DNA of 64,000 nt from Rhyacichthys aspro (lineage: Eukaryota > Chordata > Actinopteri > Gobiiformes > Rhyacichthyidae). The notes beneath the pieces are model-generated. The model saw nothing but the letters and a program-made list of their open reading frames with translations. It was not told the DNA's origin and made no database searches. Shown here one piece after another: positions 1 to 15,300 of the stretch. Made by a program: the position numbers and the translations under genes. Positions within the stretch are counted from its first letter, which is position 1. Each line of letters starts with the position of its first letter. The stretch is from NCBI GenBank assembly GCA_036850595.1, contig CM072152.1, forward strand, positions 20,349,179 through 20,413,178, written 5' to 3'.

Positions 1-1052
1 AGTTATACATGAGGTATAGCCAGAGGCCATTGTACTGTTTCACATTATCAGTGCACTTTTTAAGTTGTGCTAAAAATATCTTCTAATCAATTTATTACAG
101 TCTACAGCCCTCATACAACACCTTCTTAGAAATATGACTGGGATTTCTTTGAATGGAAAGCTTATCCAGGACCGCTGTTACAAAATCCACTCAGTAATAA
201 TTAATGCTCCAGACAAATTTAGTTAATCACATTTGAATGGTTTAGGTCTGATTGTGGTCGTATAGCTGTGTACACAGTTACTGAAGGAAAGTGAGACTAG
301 ACGGCATTAAGAGGACAGGCAGCAGTCCTACAGTTAGGTCCTGGTGTAAACCTGCAGTGTAAAGTATTTTCCTCTTTTGCTCCACTTTGAACTCTGAACG
401 GCTCTTACATTACATACATTCACAAGTGGACTTAAAATCGTATTCCTTTATGCTTTTAGTTTTATTTCTTTACATTCTACGTCACTCACTTCAACCAACT
501 GGCTTGGCACTGTGACTATGATCTTATAATTATATGTAATATCTCAACTTACTGACCACAGCTATGAAGTATTTTTTTCCTCAGCTACCAGGAATGTATG
601 TTTTTAAGTAAATATTTAACATACTGTACACAGAGCAGAGTGAGACAGATTTACAACAGTTTAATTCACCATTGATCATTTTGTGGCTGTAGCTGTACAA
701 GCATTGACTATTTGAAACAAACATTGTATTCTACACCACCATCTATTTTCTATTGACAAATTCAGTTATAGATGTGGAATATTGTCCGTGTTTTGCTAAT
801 GATTTTTGCAAAATACTGATGGTAACTTGGGATTATTATTTGCTGACAACTGTTAAACAATGAAGGCCAAGTTAGAGAGAGCATATCACTTTACTGTCCT
901 TGAGTAAAGTAATACTCAAGCATGTTGTCAAAAGGCTATTTTAACCCATTCATTTTTACCACTGGGAGATGATGCATACTCTGAGTCATTTCTTTAAGCT
1001 ACAGTCAGCTGTCCATACAGCAGATGTTGTGTCCAATGCACATTCCCTAGCT
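1..1052 (-). other. AT-rich stretch, possible 3'UTR of a minus-strand gene
   Basis: This stretch is AT-rich and has no coding segment I can support. If the minus-strand exon at 1053-1390 is real, this would be its 3'UTR. Polyadenylation hexamers (AATAAA read on the minus strand) occur near 471-476 and 91-96. The assignment is inference from position and composition. Confidence 0.25.
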
Positions 1053-1390
1053 TCAGACAGAATCTTTCCTCTCAGTCAGTCCTAAAACCCTCATCAACAC
1101 TCTCCCAGTCCCCAGGCAGACCTCTTCCTGCCCCAGGATGCGGTGTATTGATGTGTTTGCCAGTGCAGCGAGACCGTCCTTGTTCTCGTGTGTTTGTGAG
1201 TAGAGGACGCTAGAAGGAAGCAGCTTGCCAGGGGCAGGCAGCTGCTGTTTCCTTCGCCCAGCAGCGCGTCGTAAGAACCGCAGCACAATGCCTTGGAAGA
1301 GAAGTAGCTCAGCGGTACTGCTCCTGCTCTCGGGCCGGGCCATGGGGCGCATCAAGGCCAGGTAGGAGTAGGAACTTCTGCTGCTGTTGT
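1053..1390 (-). CDS. Candidate terminal coding exon, unidentified gene
   Basis: On the minus strand an open frame runs from a plausible acceptor (pyrimidine-rich stretch then AAG at 1393-1391) to a TGA at 1055-1053. It encodes about 112 residues, with segments such as YLALMRPMARPES and LLLFQGIVLRFLRRAAGRR. Its third codon positions are rich in C and G, as in the certain exons of this window and unlike the flanking AT-rich DNA. I do not recognise the product. No convincing upstream exon is visible between here and arhgap40 exon 1, so the rest of the gene would have to overlap arhgap40, or this is an isolated remnant. It could also be a GC-rich non-coding element that happens to be open. Confidence 0.35.
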
Positions 1391-3382
1391 CTTGAGAGCA
1401 AGTGGTTTCTATAAATCATTGCACCTAAATAGCTTTACGTGTTTGCTAACGGTTCCTTCTTTTAATTTGGTGTCAGCTTTGAATGTTTCGGCTCTCGTTT
1501 TATTTCTCTTATCTTACGTGTCTTTGGAGTGAGGCTGAAAATAGTTACAGGATTTGTGAAGAAATACTTTCTCAAGGCTGCTGCATTCTGCAGAAGCTGT
1601 AAGAGGCTTGACGTGGATTAAACTCTGGTCCTTTTAACACGAGCCTCGATTTCAAATGGATTACAGATTTCCCTGACCCAAGTGGTGCCGGGGTTACCTT
1701 GTGTTATTCGACACATTGTTAACTATTATTGTACACAGGACTTGACATTTGGGCCATTCTTTTCTGCAAGTGGTTGCTTCCTGTTGATGTAAAGACCATT
1801 CAATATCAACAACGTGACATTTGCAAGAGCCAAAACAGCAGCATTTGTTTTAGTTGTAGCTTTATAATTCACTGACAAATCAAAATTTCAGTTTTTCTTC
1901 TGTTTTCACGTAAAACAAGGAGGGCTTGCCACAATTCTGACTCAGATAGTTCTTCATTCCTCTTTACTTTGCTCCAGGGATATTCCCTGCAGGTTTGCTG
2001 ACATTTTTACTGCCTGGTTACAGACAGATAGGATCTAAGATGATTTGAATCAGAGTCAAACATTTCTGCTTTCTTATGAAGTGTGAAGAAGGAAATTATT
2101 CTTCCTCTTAAGTCAGAGTGCAATGGGAAAAAACTTTGCTTGTGTAGCACTTGTGGTTGATTTAGCAGCCTTTTGAGGTTTGTTTCTGTGTCCTGCCTCT
2201 TCATATTGATTCCACAATTAAAACGGTGTTATTAATTATTAAACTATTTGTAGTGTAGTTTGATGAACAAATTTTCCATTTGACAGAAACACCTCTGGAA
2301 TGTGTTGCTTGCTTTTCACGTCTGTCATTGTTTGTTGATTTACGCTGTTATTTGCATGACAAGGAAAAAAGATGAATGTGTAAAAGCAAGGGGTTTGGGA
2401 AAGAGGTAAACTTGATGGACTTGTTGCACTTGAGAAACTTGAGTGACTTTCTCCCACTCTCTCTTGTTTTTGTCTCACCCCATGGCCCACATTTGTCACG
2501 TTGCTCGCAGCCGGGTGACAGTTATTTACATGTCGCTGCAGTATGAGGTCGGACGAGTAGGACTACTGTAGAGTCAGCGATTCAGACCTGCCTCCTGCCT
2601 GTTTCCACGCACAATTAGCTTTAGCTTGTCATGTCAATTGCTGTCACAGTTTTGCAATTAAAACCACAGACTTTGACAGACAGGAAAGTATTGTTATTCA
2701 TTGATTCATGATTAACTTACTTTTTCAAATACCCAAATATAGGCTTGATTACCTTAGCACTCAGTGAAACAATGCTAATTAAGTTGTGGCTGCAAAGGCA
2801 TAACTTTAATTAGCTTGTCATTAGCAGTTTTGGTTTAGGGTCACCAATTTGCAGAAGAGTATTGATTATTTCTCAAAGTAAATAAATGAAAATGTTTTGA
2901 AATTGCTTTATAATTAAGATTGTTGATTAATAGGCAAAATAGTTGTAGAATTCCCTTTTTTAGTTCGTTAATCCTGAGTCATGTGGCCACAGCGTCACTG
3001 CACTTATTCCTAGAGCTCTCATGACAAGAACAAAGACCTCTGTTGTGTTTAAGTCAAAGTACTTTTAGTGATTTTTAAAAATGGGAAATAGCATTCCTGT
3101 TTCATGCAGAGGAAGTCGATGCGTAGGTGAGGTGTGTCAGTGCCAAGTGCCGTGGGAGGAGACAGGTGTGAATGATGTGTTGATGTGATTGAGAGCCGTC
3201 ACTCCCTTTCACATTCCAGCTCTCCAACTTACCGCACAGCCCCCACAGTAAAGAGCTGCTGTTAGGACTAAACAGACAAGAGAGGAACCGGAGAAGACTC
3301 ACATGAGGAGGACTGAGCACTGGGACTGTGTAGAGCTAGCTGTCGTCTGGGATTTTGATTTTCCCTGAGTTGTTTTGTGGAT
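1391..3382. other. 5' flank and 5'UTR of arhgap40
   Basis: No convincing exon is seen here. The last 200 bases are less AT-rich and probably include the arhgap40 promoter and 5'UTR. An in-frame TGA at 3356-3358 closes the reading frame just upstream of the chosen start ATG. I see no TATA box that I would trust. Confidence 0.4.
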
Positions 3383-6300
3383 ATGGGAGGCAAAGAGGAG
3401 GTGGTGGTGAGCAGGTTTGTGTCCACCATGCAGTTCCCCAGAGCCAGGTTGAACCGATTCAGACTGCGCCCAGGCCAGGGCCAGATGCCCGGCCGGCGCT
3501 TGAAGCCATCCTCACTCAAGAAGAAAAGCAGGTAATTAATTAATGATGTCAAGTCAGTTTATTTCTACTTCTCAAACAGTCTCTACTGATTAAAAAAGCT
3601 CTTAAATACAAGTTTAAATTATTCAAGTAATTGTCAACAGACGTTTGCATTAGATCTGATCTGAGACGGACATGACATACATAAACACACAATTTAGAAC
3701 AATAATGGTGACTTATGGTAGTGTGTCATTCTTTGGTGTTCTCTTATAGTGGTATAAAACAAGTGACATTCATTTCATTCATTTAATTTCCACATATCAC
3801 AGTTAGAGAATGACATATAGAGGATTATTTACAAGATAATGTGACGAATGGATGCTTAATAACCTTCCAGGCCCTTGACCTTTGACTCAAAAAACAATGG
3901 TCGGTAAACATTACTTTGCAAATAAAATCAACAAGTTAAACGGTATTTTGGGATTGGTATCATTGCTCTATTTGTATTCTAGCGTATGGGGCAAGGTCCA
4001 AACAGTTGCGAGTGGCAGTGGGATATAAATATCATGGCCGGATGTGTGAAAAGCTCTTTGTCCACAACAGTGCTCCTTTTTCCCATGACACCATTCATTA
4101 AACTGTATTTGAGCTCAGACCACTTTCACTTTTCAGGCTTAATTTGTATTCACTTCTGGTGTTTTTGAGGTGCCTTGACATATATAATAAATATAGTGGT
4201 AATTAAGCAACAGTCTACAATATGACAAAGGTACTGCTACTTTTTATATTAGTGTTTTTTATTCTTTCTATTATTTGTCAGATCATTTGGATGAATGTGT
4301 TTTTCATGATATTTAGATTTGAGGGGCATTCATAGCTGACAACAACTTTCTTTTCACACCATCCTTTTCAGAAAATGAGATGACGAAATTCAGTGGTACT
4401 TCTGCAATGTAACCAAGCTAGTTTCATTAGAATTGTGTTTACTAAATGGAAACATGAGTGAATGAGTCATTTTGACTTTTACAGTTGGCATTGCATTTTG
4501 TTGTAAACCAAGGCAGTAGCTCAAGCAAGTGACAATGGAAAAAAATAATAAGCTGGTCAGTGAACATGTGGCTACTGATGTGATGCTAGTTTTCACTTGG
4601 TCAGCCTTTGTTTGAAGGCATAGATTGTTTATTTATTGAGTTGTTGCCTCTGATTGGATTAAAGGTTGAGGGATACCAGATACCCATATGACCCTTTATG
4701 ATGTTAATGACTTCTATACTTATCCTTTCAGAATTGGTAAAGTTTGTGTTTTGTTGATCAGCCCTATTACTGATGATGATTGTGTTGTTTCCTTGTTCTT
4801 CAGCAGATCAGTACTTATTGATATGGGCTTTATGGATAAACTAAGAAACATCAACTCTAATCTCTGTGGAAGAAACTCGAGTCCAAAGATTAAATCCATC
4901 TGTAACCGTCATGAATAGCTCAAATAGCTCTTCATGGCCTCACAGTTCAAATATGCCAGTCATTTATTGCTCTGATGAATGCGTTATCATTTCATAGCTG
5001 TCCTGGCATCATCACTCATCTGTCACTCCAAATACGGGTATAGTATGTCTGTGGAGATATGCTGAGTGGAGGAATGTCACTGAGCGGCAAACCAAGCCAG
5101 TGAGTCAGCTGACCACTTCCTGTGTCTGAGCGTCTTATCGGGTGACACTCGCAGCCCCGGGGTCGAGCTGGAGCACTGACCAGCTGAGAGTGGCCCATTG
5201 TTGAGAGGGAACACTGTCCTCTGTTGTTGTGTGCTGATTTACATAGGGAAAGCAGGCTCTGGTCCTGTCTGGCTCCTGGGCTTTGAAGTAAAAAGATAAG
5301 CAAAGTTAAATGTAGATTTTTGAATGTTGTACAAATATATTCATCCAGAGATTTAAATTTAAATAACCAAATGAATCTGTTCATGCTTACAAACATGTAC
5401 ATAAATACATGCGTACATTAAAATAGAGGATTGTGGACAGTATTGTTGTGTTTAAATATTATATCTCACTTCTAAATAACTAAACTCAACCTTTAAAAGT
5501 GCTTAAATTTGATATTAAAAAGGGTTTATGAAGCCTGCATTATGCCTCCATTGTTTAAGGTTGTTTTCTGGCACGTGGATCAATAAATGAGGGGTGGGAC
5601 CTTGATGAAAACACGGTTACAGTGACATCTAGTGGATCTGCAGAGTACAGTGCCTCCGAGCTAGACACAAGAACAATAGAGACCCCCCTTTGTGTTCGCA
5701 CTCTGCCGGTTTTCCTCACCACAGCCCTCCCCTCTCGTCCTTTTGTGTCTCCCTCTCGCTGCTCGCCTTCCCATCCCCTCACCTCTGTCTCCATCACTTC
5801 TTCCGTCTCAGTATTTGTCCTTGTGTCATCTGTTTGCATGCATGCGTGTGATTTCTTCCCGTGTGTGTATGTTTGCACCAGAGATCCCAGCCCCACCGAG
5901 ATGAGCGTGGAGCCCTGGCCGAGCCCTCAGAACCAGGCAGCCGCTGAACAGACTCAAGGCACCCACAATTCGGCATCATCCGAAGATCAAGACCAACGCC
6001 CCGATAAACTCTGCTTGGACGCGTTCTGGAGCGAAGTGGAGACCATTCGACAGGGGAGTGGCGACACAGACATCGACTGCACCAGGAGGGACTCCCGACA
6101 GTCCGAAGGTGAGTCCTCCACACACGGCTCTGACTCTGACAAAGAGTTGGATGGAAATCGTACAGAAATGGGATACATTACACAGAGTCATCTTGGCTGG
6201 AGCTGTAACCGTGGGCTGTGTACAAAAGCTGTAAATGAGCTTCTTCATTAGGTCTATTTGCCATGGCAACATGAGGTTTCCCTCCTGAAGTAAAGTAGCT

Positions 6301-9300
6301 CATATCACCATGACAACAACATCAAACACTCTGTAAAAGGGTGTGTTTTTATGCAAAACCCCCAAAATCTTTTCATGACTGACTTAATAGAAATCCTCTT
6401 TTTAATCCTCAAATAACCAAGGATTTAACAGCAACACAAACAATACCCACGTGATTTTTTTTAAATAAAAGAAGGGCACCTTCAGAGTTTATTTTTAGTG
6501 CAAGTGACTCCCTTTTATTGGTTTGTAGGTCTACATTAAAGGAACACTTTTCACAGTGTTATAGGGCAGGTTCACAACAGAGGAATAACATGATAAATGC
6601 TCAGATGTACAACAATGAGACTGATTTACAGAACAAATAACATTTTGGTGCTAGCCTTGGTGCTAGCCCCATTTAGCCCTTTTATTAGACAAGCAGTTGT
6701 ACAGCGTTGAGAAGCACAATCTTTTACAATTGATTAAAACATTAACAACAGTATTGTTTCCAATTAAAGACCTTTAGAAGTCAGCTGTAGAAAGGATACC
6801 GCAGCATATGATAAGTTTTGCGTTCATAAAACCTGTCCTCTGTGGCCGTCACCGTCCCCATGTACTTTGAATCTTATACATATAAACTTTGCATCTTATA
6901 CATAGACTAAACACCATTCAGATCAAGGCATTAACCACCTAATGAATAGATGCAATTAAGAAGTTTCTAAAATATCTGAACATGCTTATAATGTACTTTT
7001 GTTACTTTTGCGTCAGACGGTGAACAGGAGGAGCAGTGGTTGGCCGACGCTGGTTTGTCCACTCTCATCAGTGAGGACAGTGAAGATGTAGACAAAGCTG
7101 TGCTGCTGTCCACTTTGACCCGGACCCAGGCCGAGGCCGTGCAGCGCCGAATAGAATCCTACACTCTGTCTCTGCGCAAGAGGAACAAACCCCCTCCGAG
7201 AGACGTCCGAGACATCTTTGACTCCCCCATAGCTCAGGTCAGGACTGATAAAAACATTACTACTCCTTAAAAGGTTATCTTTTTAAGGGAATGTTATGGG
7301 AGCTTCTGGAGGAATGCCATCGGAATTTGATATCTTACAGGAATGGCAGGACTTGATAGTGTTAAATACTTTCTTAATGTAATTGTAGGACATTCACATT
7401 AAGCATGGTAATGCCAAATGACTGCCATTTTTATAATGAACAGTGTGGAGTGTAAAACTATATAGAGCCTTTTAGAACTACATTATTAATAAGATGCACA
7501 TTGATTTTGACAGTGGACGTATCAATCTTATCCATTTCTTCCATGCAAACAAGAGATGGAGGGTTGACAGTGCAACCAAATCTTAGCAGTCAAGTCTGGC
7601 AGACTCAGACTAGACTTAAGACTGTGGTGCTTGATATTCATTATATGTCTTAGTCATAAACATACAGTGACTTGTATGTTTAGAAGCTATGGCTGCGTAA
7701 ACAATGTGCCACTACCTGATGTCATCTTCTCTCATGTAAATGTTTAATGACATTCAGCCAGTGACTTCCTATGCCAGGTATGTATTTAAAACATTATTCA
7801 AATTGCTGATCCCTGGTGGCTGTCAGGCCTCGGTGAATGACCTACTCTTCATAAAGGGCGCCGTCACAATAAAAGGCAAATCACATGTAAAGGCCAGGCT
7901 TTGTGCTCTTTTATTTATCCAAGTAGTCACGGTTCCTCTGATCCTTATCTAGGATTTTTTTCAGTGGAAACACTTGTATCCACCTGCTTAGGGACAAAAG
8001 ACTCCTCTCTTTCCAGCTCTGGGGATGTATCAAAGCTCAGGGTCAGTTTTTAGATGGTTTAGATTTTGAACATATATCAGTTTCGTATCTTTCATGTGCT
8101 TCTCAGATGATGCCAGTTTCCAAGTTAGGAAATCTTTCTTCCAACTTTAATGTTTTTATGTGGTTTCAGTTACCCATGGCTTCAAAGTGGGACAGATTCA
8201 AACCTGAGTTTCTATTTTGTTCTGACTTTAGTAGACATTCAAGTGCCTTTTAGAACTTAGAAAAACATTATTCTTATTTGTCCCCACATGACTGCAGCAT
8301 AAGAGCACAAAAATAAACTCATTTTAGTCCGAATTTGTCTTTTAGCTGCCATGCAAACATCATTAAAGTAGTGCTACGTATTAGTTTTTATTTACTTATT
8401 TTCATGCCATTAACCTAAATGACTGTTGCTTTGGAACATAGACCTTATGTTGTGTGTAACTAAGAAAAGTTACTGTACTAATTTAGGGTTCACAAAAAGC
8501 TATGTTGCAATGGAAGCAGGTGATGTTTTGTCAACTCTTGCTCTTAAAATCAAGTATTATAAATGCGCTTGTCTCTTTCCAGACTCTTCGGCCTGATTCT
8601 CAGCTCAGGGACGACATGGCGTCTGTCAACAAAGCTCCTCTCTCAGGTAAAAGTCATTATCCATACTTTATTATAGCCTGAATCATCTTAGAATCTGCTG
8701 CCATCTGTTAGAAATAAAGAGTTGGGTGAGCAGCAGATTTAGAAGCTGATAAAGGATCAGGCCACATCCCATTATCTGTCATCTAATTGGTTCAGATTAA
8801 TCCCAGATAACTTGATAAAGTCTCTCCAGAAGTAAAGTTTACCAGTCATTTATGCCAATTTTGTCTGATTTAATCCTAATACAACCATGTTTATTATCAC
8901 CATCACTATTTATTACAGACAAATTAGAAAAAGTGGGATTGTAATGGTCTCATGCACAATTTTCTGATTTATTTGGAGCTACCCTGTCACTGATCCTGTA
9001 ATGGCAGATCTGTTTTTAAACCAGTGAAGCAAAAAATCAAAACACTTTGACCTAATGAGTTACGTGACTAGCAGATGCACAGTTCATAAAACAGCAGCAG
9101 TAATAAAAATAAAGGTATGCAGTTACCTGTGAATCACTGTCCTCACAGCCACAGACAGATGCCACAAATAGATTCTGTCTTTTGTACACGACTGTAAACA
9201 AGACTGAAAACACAGCACATTTCAGATGCAACTTACAGTTCCTGCTTACTTTAGATAACCAACATATAGCCTATAAATAACATTTCTGAGTACTTCCTTA

Positions 9301-12300
9301 CAGGTAAAACATCTTTTCCTGTTTAGTTTTTTTGTGTCAAGATAAAAAAAAAAGATAAAACGCTTTTGTGCATATCCTTGTTCCTTCTAGTCATTTTTGA
9401 CTTCTTCCTTTTCTTCCTGTTGGGAAGGTTGGTTTTTGTCTTATGTAGTTTTATTAGACAACATCACTGATAGTTTGTTGTCTTTTTTTCCTGCAGCTGT
9501 GACTCCAGAGCATCAGCGTGGAGCCCCTAAAGAGGAGATATTCATCACCGACGTGGCTTACTGTGAACAGGCTGTCATTCTTCTCAAACAGGCCAAACTC
9601 CCACAGACCACCTACCACCGCAGGAAAGAGGACGGCACTCTGCCAGTAAGCACCCAACACAAACTAATCTGACTTTTACACTGCGGTCATTGTGTAAAAA
9701 TTAAAGATTATGACGAGGTTAGACTAAATTTAGGCCAAACTTTGGGAAATGGATCAATCCGGGTTGAAATTTCACATAAATCTTTCAGTTCTCAGCCATT
9801 TGCCGCTGGTTAGATAACAGTATTAATTTGGGATGAATGAATACGCTCTAAACAAAGGGACAGTGTGAGTCCTGAGGATTATTTCCCTAATTGAGGTTGA
9901 ATAAAGTGATTTAGCAAAACAGAAGAATTAACGGACACTAAGCACATTGTTTATGCATCTATGATTATAATTATCTCCATTCAAAGGCACTATGCACAAT
10001 TTTAATTTTTTTCTTTTCTCATTTCTCAGCGAGTTATCTGCCCTAAGTGCCGCCTGGGAGTGACCCGTATTCACGACCTGTCCCAGGCAGACATGAAGAA
10101 GGTGAGGCAGCTGGCGCTCATCGATATGACAGCACTGAGCGACCTCCTGGAGCTGGAGGTCAAAAGACACAAAACTGGAAAGAGAAAAATGCCAGGTATG
10201 TCCCGTCAGACCACAGGGCATTTTACTGTAAAGACAGGCAGTAAAATCTGTGTTACACAAGGGTGTTATGTAACTAAAGATGTTCACTCAAAGATAAATC
10301 ACTAATGGACATGATGTTTTTTACAGAGAGTACACTTTTTGGAGTTCCTTTGGCGACGCTGCTCGATAATGACCAGAAAGTGAGGCCACACTCCTCAACA
10401 CCTCTTTTTCTGCAGGATGTAAGTATCCCACACATTTAAGTATTTAAACCTTAAGACATTTTAGTTCTACAAGCATTAGAAATCATATTTTACAATTATT
10501 TTGTATTTTACATGGGTTTGAGCAGAGATAGGAAGTAGTAGTTGCAGAGTACATTCTGGAGTAAATGTTTTTACCAAGGACATGCCAGCTTACAGACTCA
10601 ACTTATTTCTCCAATAAAACTAATTTCTACTTTAGTAATCTTGTTCAGCGAATTATAAATAATATATTGAAGTTACCTCCTTCTGATTTTGAAACACTAG
10701 AGTTTAAAAAGGACCCCAGAGTTAGGCTCAATAAACAGAGTTCAATTAATACTTGTTTGTCTATTCCCTGTTTACAATTCACTCAATATGAAAACCCAAC
10801 AAATTCCTTCTTGAGCAACCGTGAAAGAGTAAAATATCTCTTTAAATTGCTCAGGTTTAATCTGGCCTCATAAAGTTCAAAGCATGTTGGTTTTATATAA
10901 AATCTGAAACCAGATTCTCACACAAAACATAAAATAACAATCCCATAATGCAGTATGTGCCATTTTGGGCCACACCCTGTCTGTGCAGCAGTTACTGAGA
11001 GCAGCCAGCAGAGGTGAGCAAGAGATCGTTATCTGCTGCCTCAACAGTCTTTGACAGTGTCTCTTTCCCTTCTCTCTCTTTCTCTGCAGCTGCTGTCGTT
11101 TCTGGAGAAAAAAGGCCTTGAATCGGAGGGGATTCTTCGAGTGCCAGGCTCTCTGTCCAGAATTAAGGTACAATGTCTGGATGTACGGCATTCTACAATA
11201 TATGAGAAAGTGTTCCTAATACGACCTTTTACTTGATTTATTTTGCCGTTTGTGTCAAAGCATGAAAAACATCCACTGCGACAGAGCGTCTATATAATAT
11301 TGACGCAGTAAAATGTCACAAAGGTGTTGGGAAAAATGAAACCATGCTTCAATAGTTTGACTACACTTGACATTTAAAAAGCAATGTCTCATGAGACAAG
11401 ATCAATAATGTGATTTTATTTTAACTTTTGCCACCAAAAACCCTTTATTACTCTGTATTTAACTGCAAGCCAAGAAACATACAGTTACAAAAATCTACCA
11501 GAAGAGGGCACCATTCAACTCTGTGGGAGATAGATAATTAGATGGAATGTAATTGTTTGAGTTCTCTCAGTGTGTAACATTTATGTGAGATTTATGAGTT
11601 TTTATCTCCTTGAAACATACATTATAAAGTAAATGATCTTTAGATATGCAATACTAAAAGTTATGTTCAATGATGCCGTTTATTTCTACAGGAGACAGCA
11701 TATTACTATTTCCATTTTTTTGTGCTATTGGATGTACTTCTGCATTTACATATTCTTCATTACAGGCTAAAAATTTACCACTCTTTTCGCCACTTTAGTA
11801 ACACTAATTTAACCACTGTCAGAAAATTAAATGTTTATCTTATCTTACACCTGTCAAAATTGAAACTAAAGACATTGTCCTATGTTGTGTCTCAGGTCCT
11901 GCAGCAGAGTCTAGAGAGTGCCTTCTACTCGGGACAGTTCAGCTGGGACGAAGTGAGCCCAAACGACGCTGCCGCTCTTCTCAAGAAGTTCATCCGAGAG
12001 CTTCCTGCTCCTCTGCTCACGGCCGAGTACCTCAACACCTTCAGCGCCGTCAGAGGTCAGTCACGAGTTATTGAATGTAGCTAAGACTGCAGTAGCCCAA
12101 AGCAAGTCAAGACTAAGATTCTTACACCAGTAAAAGATACATATAAGTTATAAATAAAATGGTTATTGAGCTCATCTGATCTTAGTTTTGAAAGTAGTAG
12201 ATGCCTTCTTCATGCATGATGTCTTGGACGACTCAGACACTTCACAGACATTATTTAATCAGTTTTGGTTTTGGTCTTGATTTAAATACAGTCTTCTATG

Positions 12301-15300
12301 TTCAACACTAAAACAGGATCAACAAAAAGTGTACTGCATCACTACAATCATTCATCATTGTCATTATCATATTATTTTTAGCATTGGTGTTCTGTAGCTG
12401 GAGGTATTTACTGCTAGTCATTAAATAAAATATCTCCTACATTGAGTCCTGTTCACAATAGGATTAATTCGACCTCATTCCTCAGGTTTCATGTAAGACT
12501 TCAGTCTGGTGAGATCAGTGTTATGCAAGCCTTCATTGTATTACGTTAACACACCCTTTATTTGTTTGGACTGAGGGTGCGGGTGTTTCCGAGACAGAGT
12601 ACAAACTAAGAAAGATAATAAAACCATTAATGAGTTTAGTCTATTCATAACGAACATGGTGATCTTAGTGTTGTCATTTGTCCTTAACATTAGTATCTGA
12701 GGATTGTACAAAATGTTAGTCCCGTATATAATGCCTTAGAAATATATTCATGTGCCACAATTCCTCCTGTCCTTATGTGACACATCCCAGACTGAACATT
12801 TTTCCCACTCATCTCAGCAGCGTTCACATCATAATTACCTAAATGTCTTTACCCTGATGACAGCACAGTGGGATCCTTATCTTTGCTGCTCCAGTTCAGC
12901 AATCAGCCATCAAGATGAACAAGTTGATAGTCCTTTTAAAAGCATCCCTGCCCTACATTGTTATAAACACATGCACAGGAGCACAGTGTCAGCTCCTTTT
13001 TTCCCCTAAATGTCCAAATGTAAGGTAAAAAGTAAATTGGTATTAATAAGATCTGACGAATGACTCACTTAAGTGTGGTTTATGAGAAGAGGTGATGAAC
13101 GACGTGTGACCGAAGAGACATAAGCTAACAAAGCTAATGGCCACCTGTCAGACGTGCCATTAATCTGCAGAAATCCCATTATTCTCGGCCAAAAAGAGGA
13201 AATGAAGGAGGAGTGCGTTCACAGATGTGTGTGTTTCAGTTTTACTTATGGTTTGTCTGTTTCCCTTCAGACATTACGGATCTGAAACAGAAGCTGCACA
13301 TGTTGAACCTGCTCGTCCTGCTGCTGCCCGAGCCCAACAGGAACACACTGAAGGTAGGCCACATTTCACCAAAACTCAAACATAAATGTAATGAGACAGA
13401 GTCAGTCTATCAAGCATATCTAATTCACTGCCATTTACTCGTTCAAACTGAAGTAGGTGTGGTTTGTGTCACTGTAAAATTAAATACATTTGAGTAAGTT
13501 CTATTTGAAAAATGAAAAACAATAGAAAACACTTTGTATCAGTGTAGTATGGTAGTCCTTCCAAACTGGTTATATCCAGCTTCTCATATTTGGTTCCTAT
13601 TTGAGTAAATGATCCAGGTGTACTTCTGTAGTTCATTTGTAGGGACAGAAACATTACCCTCCCTCAATTCATAGTGCCATACATCAAGGACATATTCTTT
13701 TCAGCAGATGTACAACTACCATTCATGGTTATTCCAGCTTTTCCAAAATGTTTTAATAGACTCCTGTGACTTTGTAACTTTCTACACTGAATTTAAGGAA
13801 AAAAGGGTGGATTTTAGGCTCTTCTTCAGGCTGTAACATCGTCCTGATTTATCTCTCAGTGGCTCACCATTTCATAATGCTTTATTATCACTCTGCTTTA
13901 GATGCACATTGTTACAGTCTGTTATATAATGACAGTCATGGACCATGACTCATGCTTATAGCACAAGCCTAAAGCCCACCTGAACTAATTACTTTGACTC
14001 CAGTAGAGCCAGCTGAAGCTCCCTGTGCATTAACATGTGTCTATACAGAGGTGTTACAGATTATTCACAGGACTAGGTCACTTTACTCCATTTTATGCTT
14101 TAGGTGGCCTCTTTCTCTTTTGACGGATAAAAACTAAACTGAGCTTTATTTTATTTGTAAGACTTCATTTTGGATTTGTGCCTGTGTTTCCTTCAGGCTC
14201 TGCTGGAGTTCCTCAGTAAGGTTGTTTCGAGGGAGAAGAAGAACAGGATGAACCTTTGGGCTGTGGCCACCATCATGGCGCCCAACCTCTTCCTTCATAA
14301 AGCCGTCCCCAGTAAACTGACCGAGGGATCAGAGAAAGGACAGGCCGAGAAGGCTGCTGACGTCATGAGGCTACTCATCCGATACCAGGACCTCCTCTGG
14401 ACGGTACGGGACGAGGCACAGTGTCGATAGTTTTACAATACATTCATATACTGCATTCATATTCAATATACTTCACATAAAATACAAGCACTACACTATT
14501 TCTCTATTATCCCATGTTTTGCGTATGTATAATTGACTACTCCCCATTCTGGTGCTGATTTGTGTTCATATTTCAAAGTCAAAATTACATATAGCCCCTT
14601 TAATTACATAGGTCCAACATTTACAAAACACAAGTACTGAATATTTAAAGGTAATGTATGTAGCCTTTAAGATGTCACAATTATATCATGTCTCTATTTT
14701 CTTCAGGTTCCTAATTTCATCATGAGCCAGGTGCGAAAGCTGAACGAGAACAGCAGCCGTCGATACCAGTTTTACGATCGTCGCATCAAGAACCTTCTGA
14801 GGAAGATCCACACAGACAGCCGCGAAAAGCCGGAGAAAAATACCTCTGAGGTGAGCAGCTTTGGCATCGCTCAGTAAGATATGGATTAACCCGAAATGAC
14901 ACTGTTCATTTCTATAAGTGCTGTTTATACGGTAATTAATATAGGTTCTGTTGTGCATTGTAGACGTGTCGAACGGTGAAGATCCAGGTCAGAGATCAAC
15001 AGACCAGCACTATGGAGTTTCATCTCAACATTAACTCACGGACCTCAGATCTGTTAGCGCAGTTTCAACGGCAGTTTCTCCGCAGCCCTGAAAAGGGAAA
15101 GAGCAAAATGCGGAGGTACACTACATTATTATGTCTCAGTCATTCATCCTATTGGTTTCAGTTTAATATTCAGACACCAAATCATTTACTATTAGGCACA
15201 GAGAGTTACTGTTTATTAATAAAGTTTAGAGATTATAATATGATACATAAAACCACATTAGTGCTCTAAGATGCTAATACAGCTGTTCTTTGTGCTCAAA

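Noticed and set aside
5016..5402. Minus-strand frame in arhgap40 intron 1
   Set aside because: Considered as an upstream exon for the orphan exon at 1053-1390, but it ends in a stop rather than joining in frame, and resembles no protein.
6257..6270. Palindromic TTTGCCATGGCAAC in arhgap40 intron 2
   Set aside because: X-box-like but isolated, with one mismatch; not enough to call a regulatory site.
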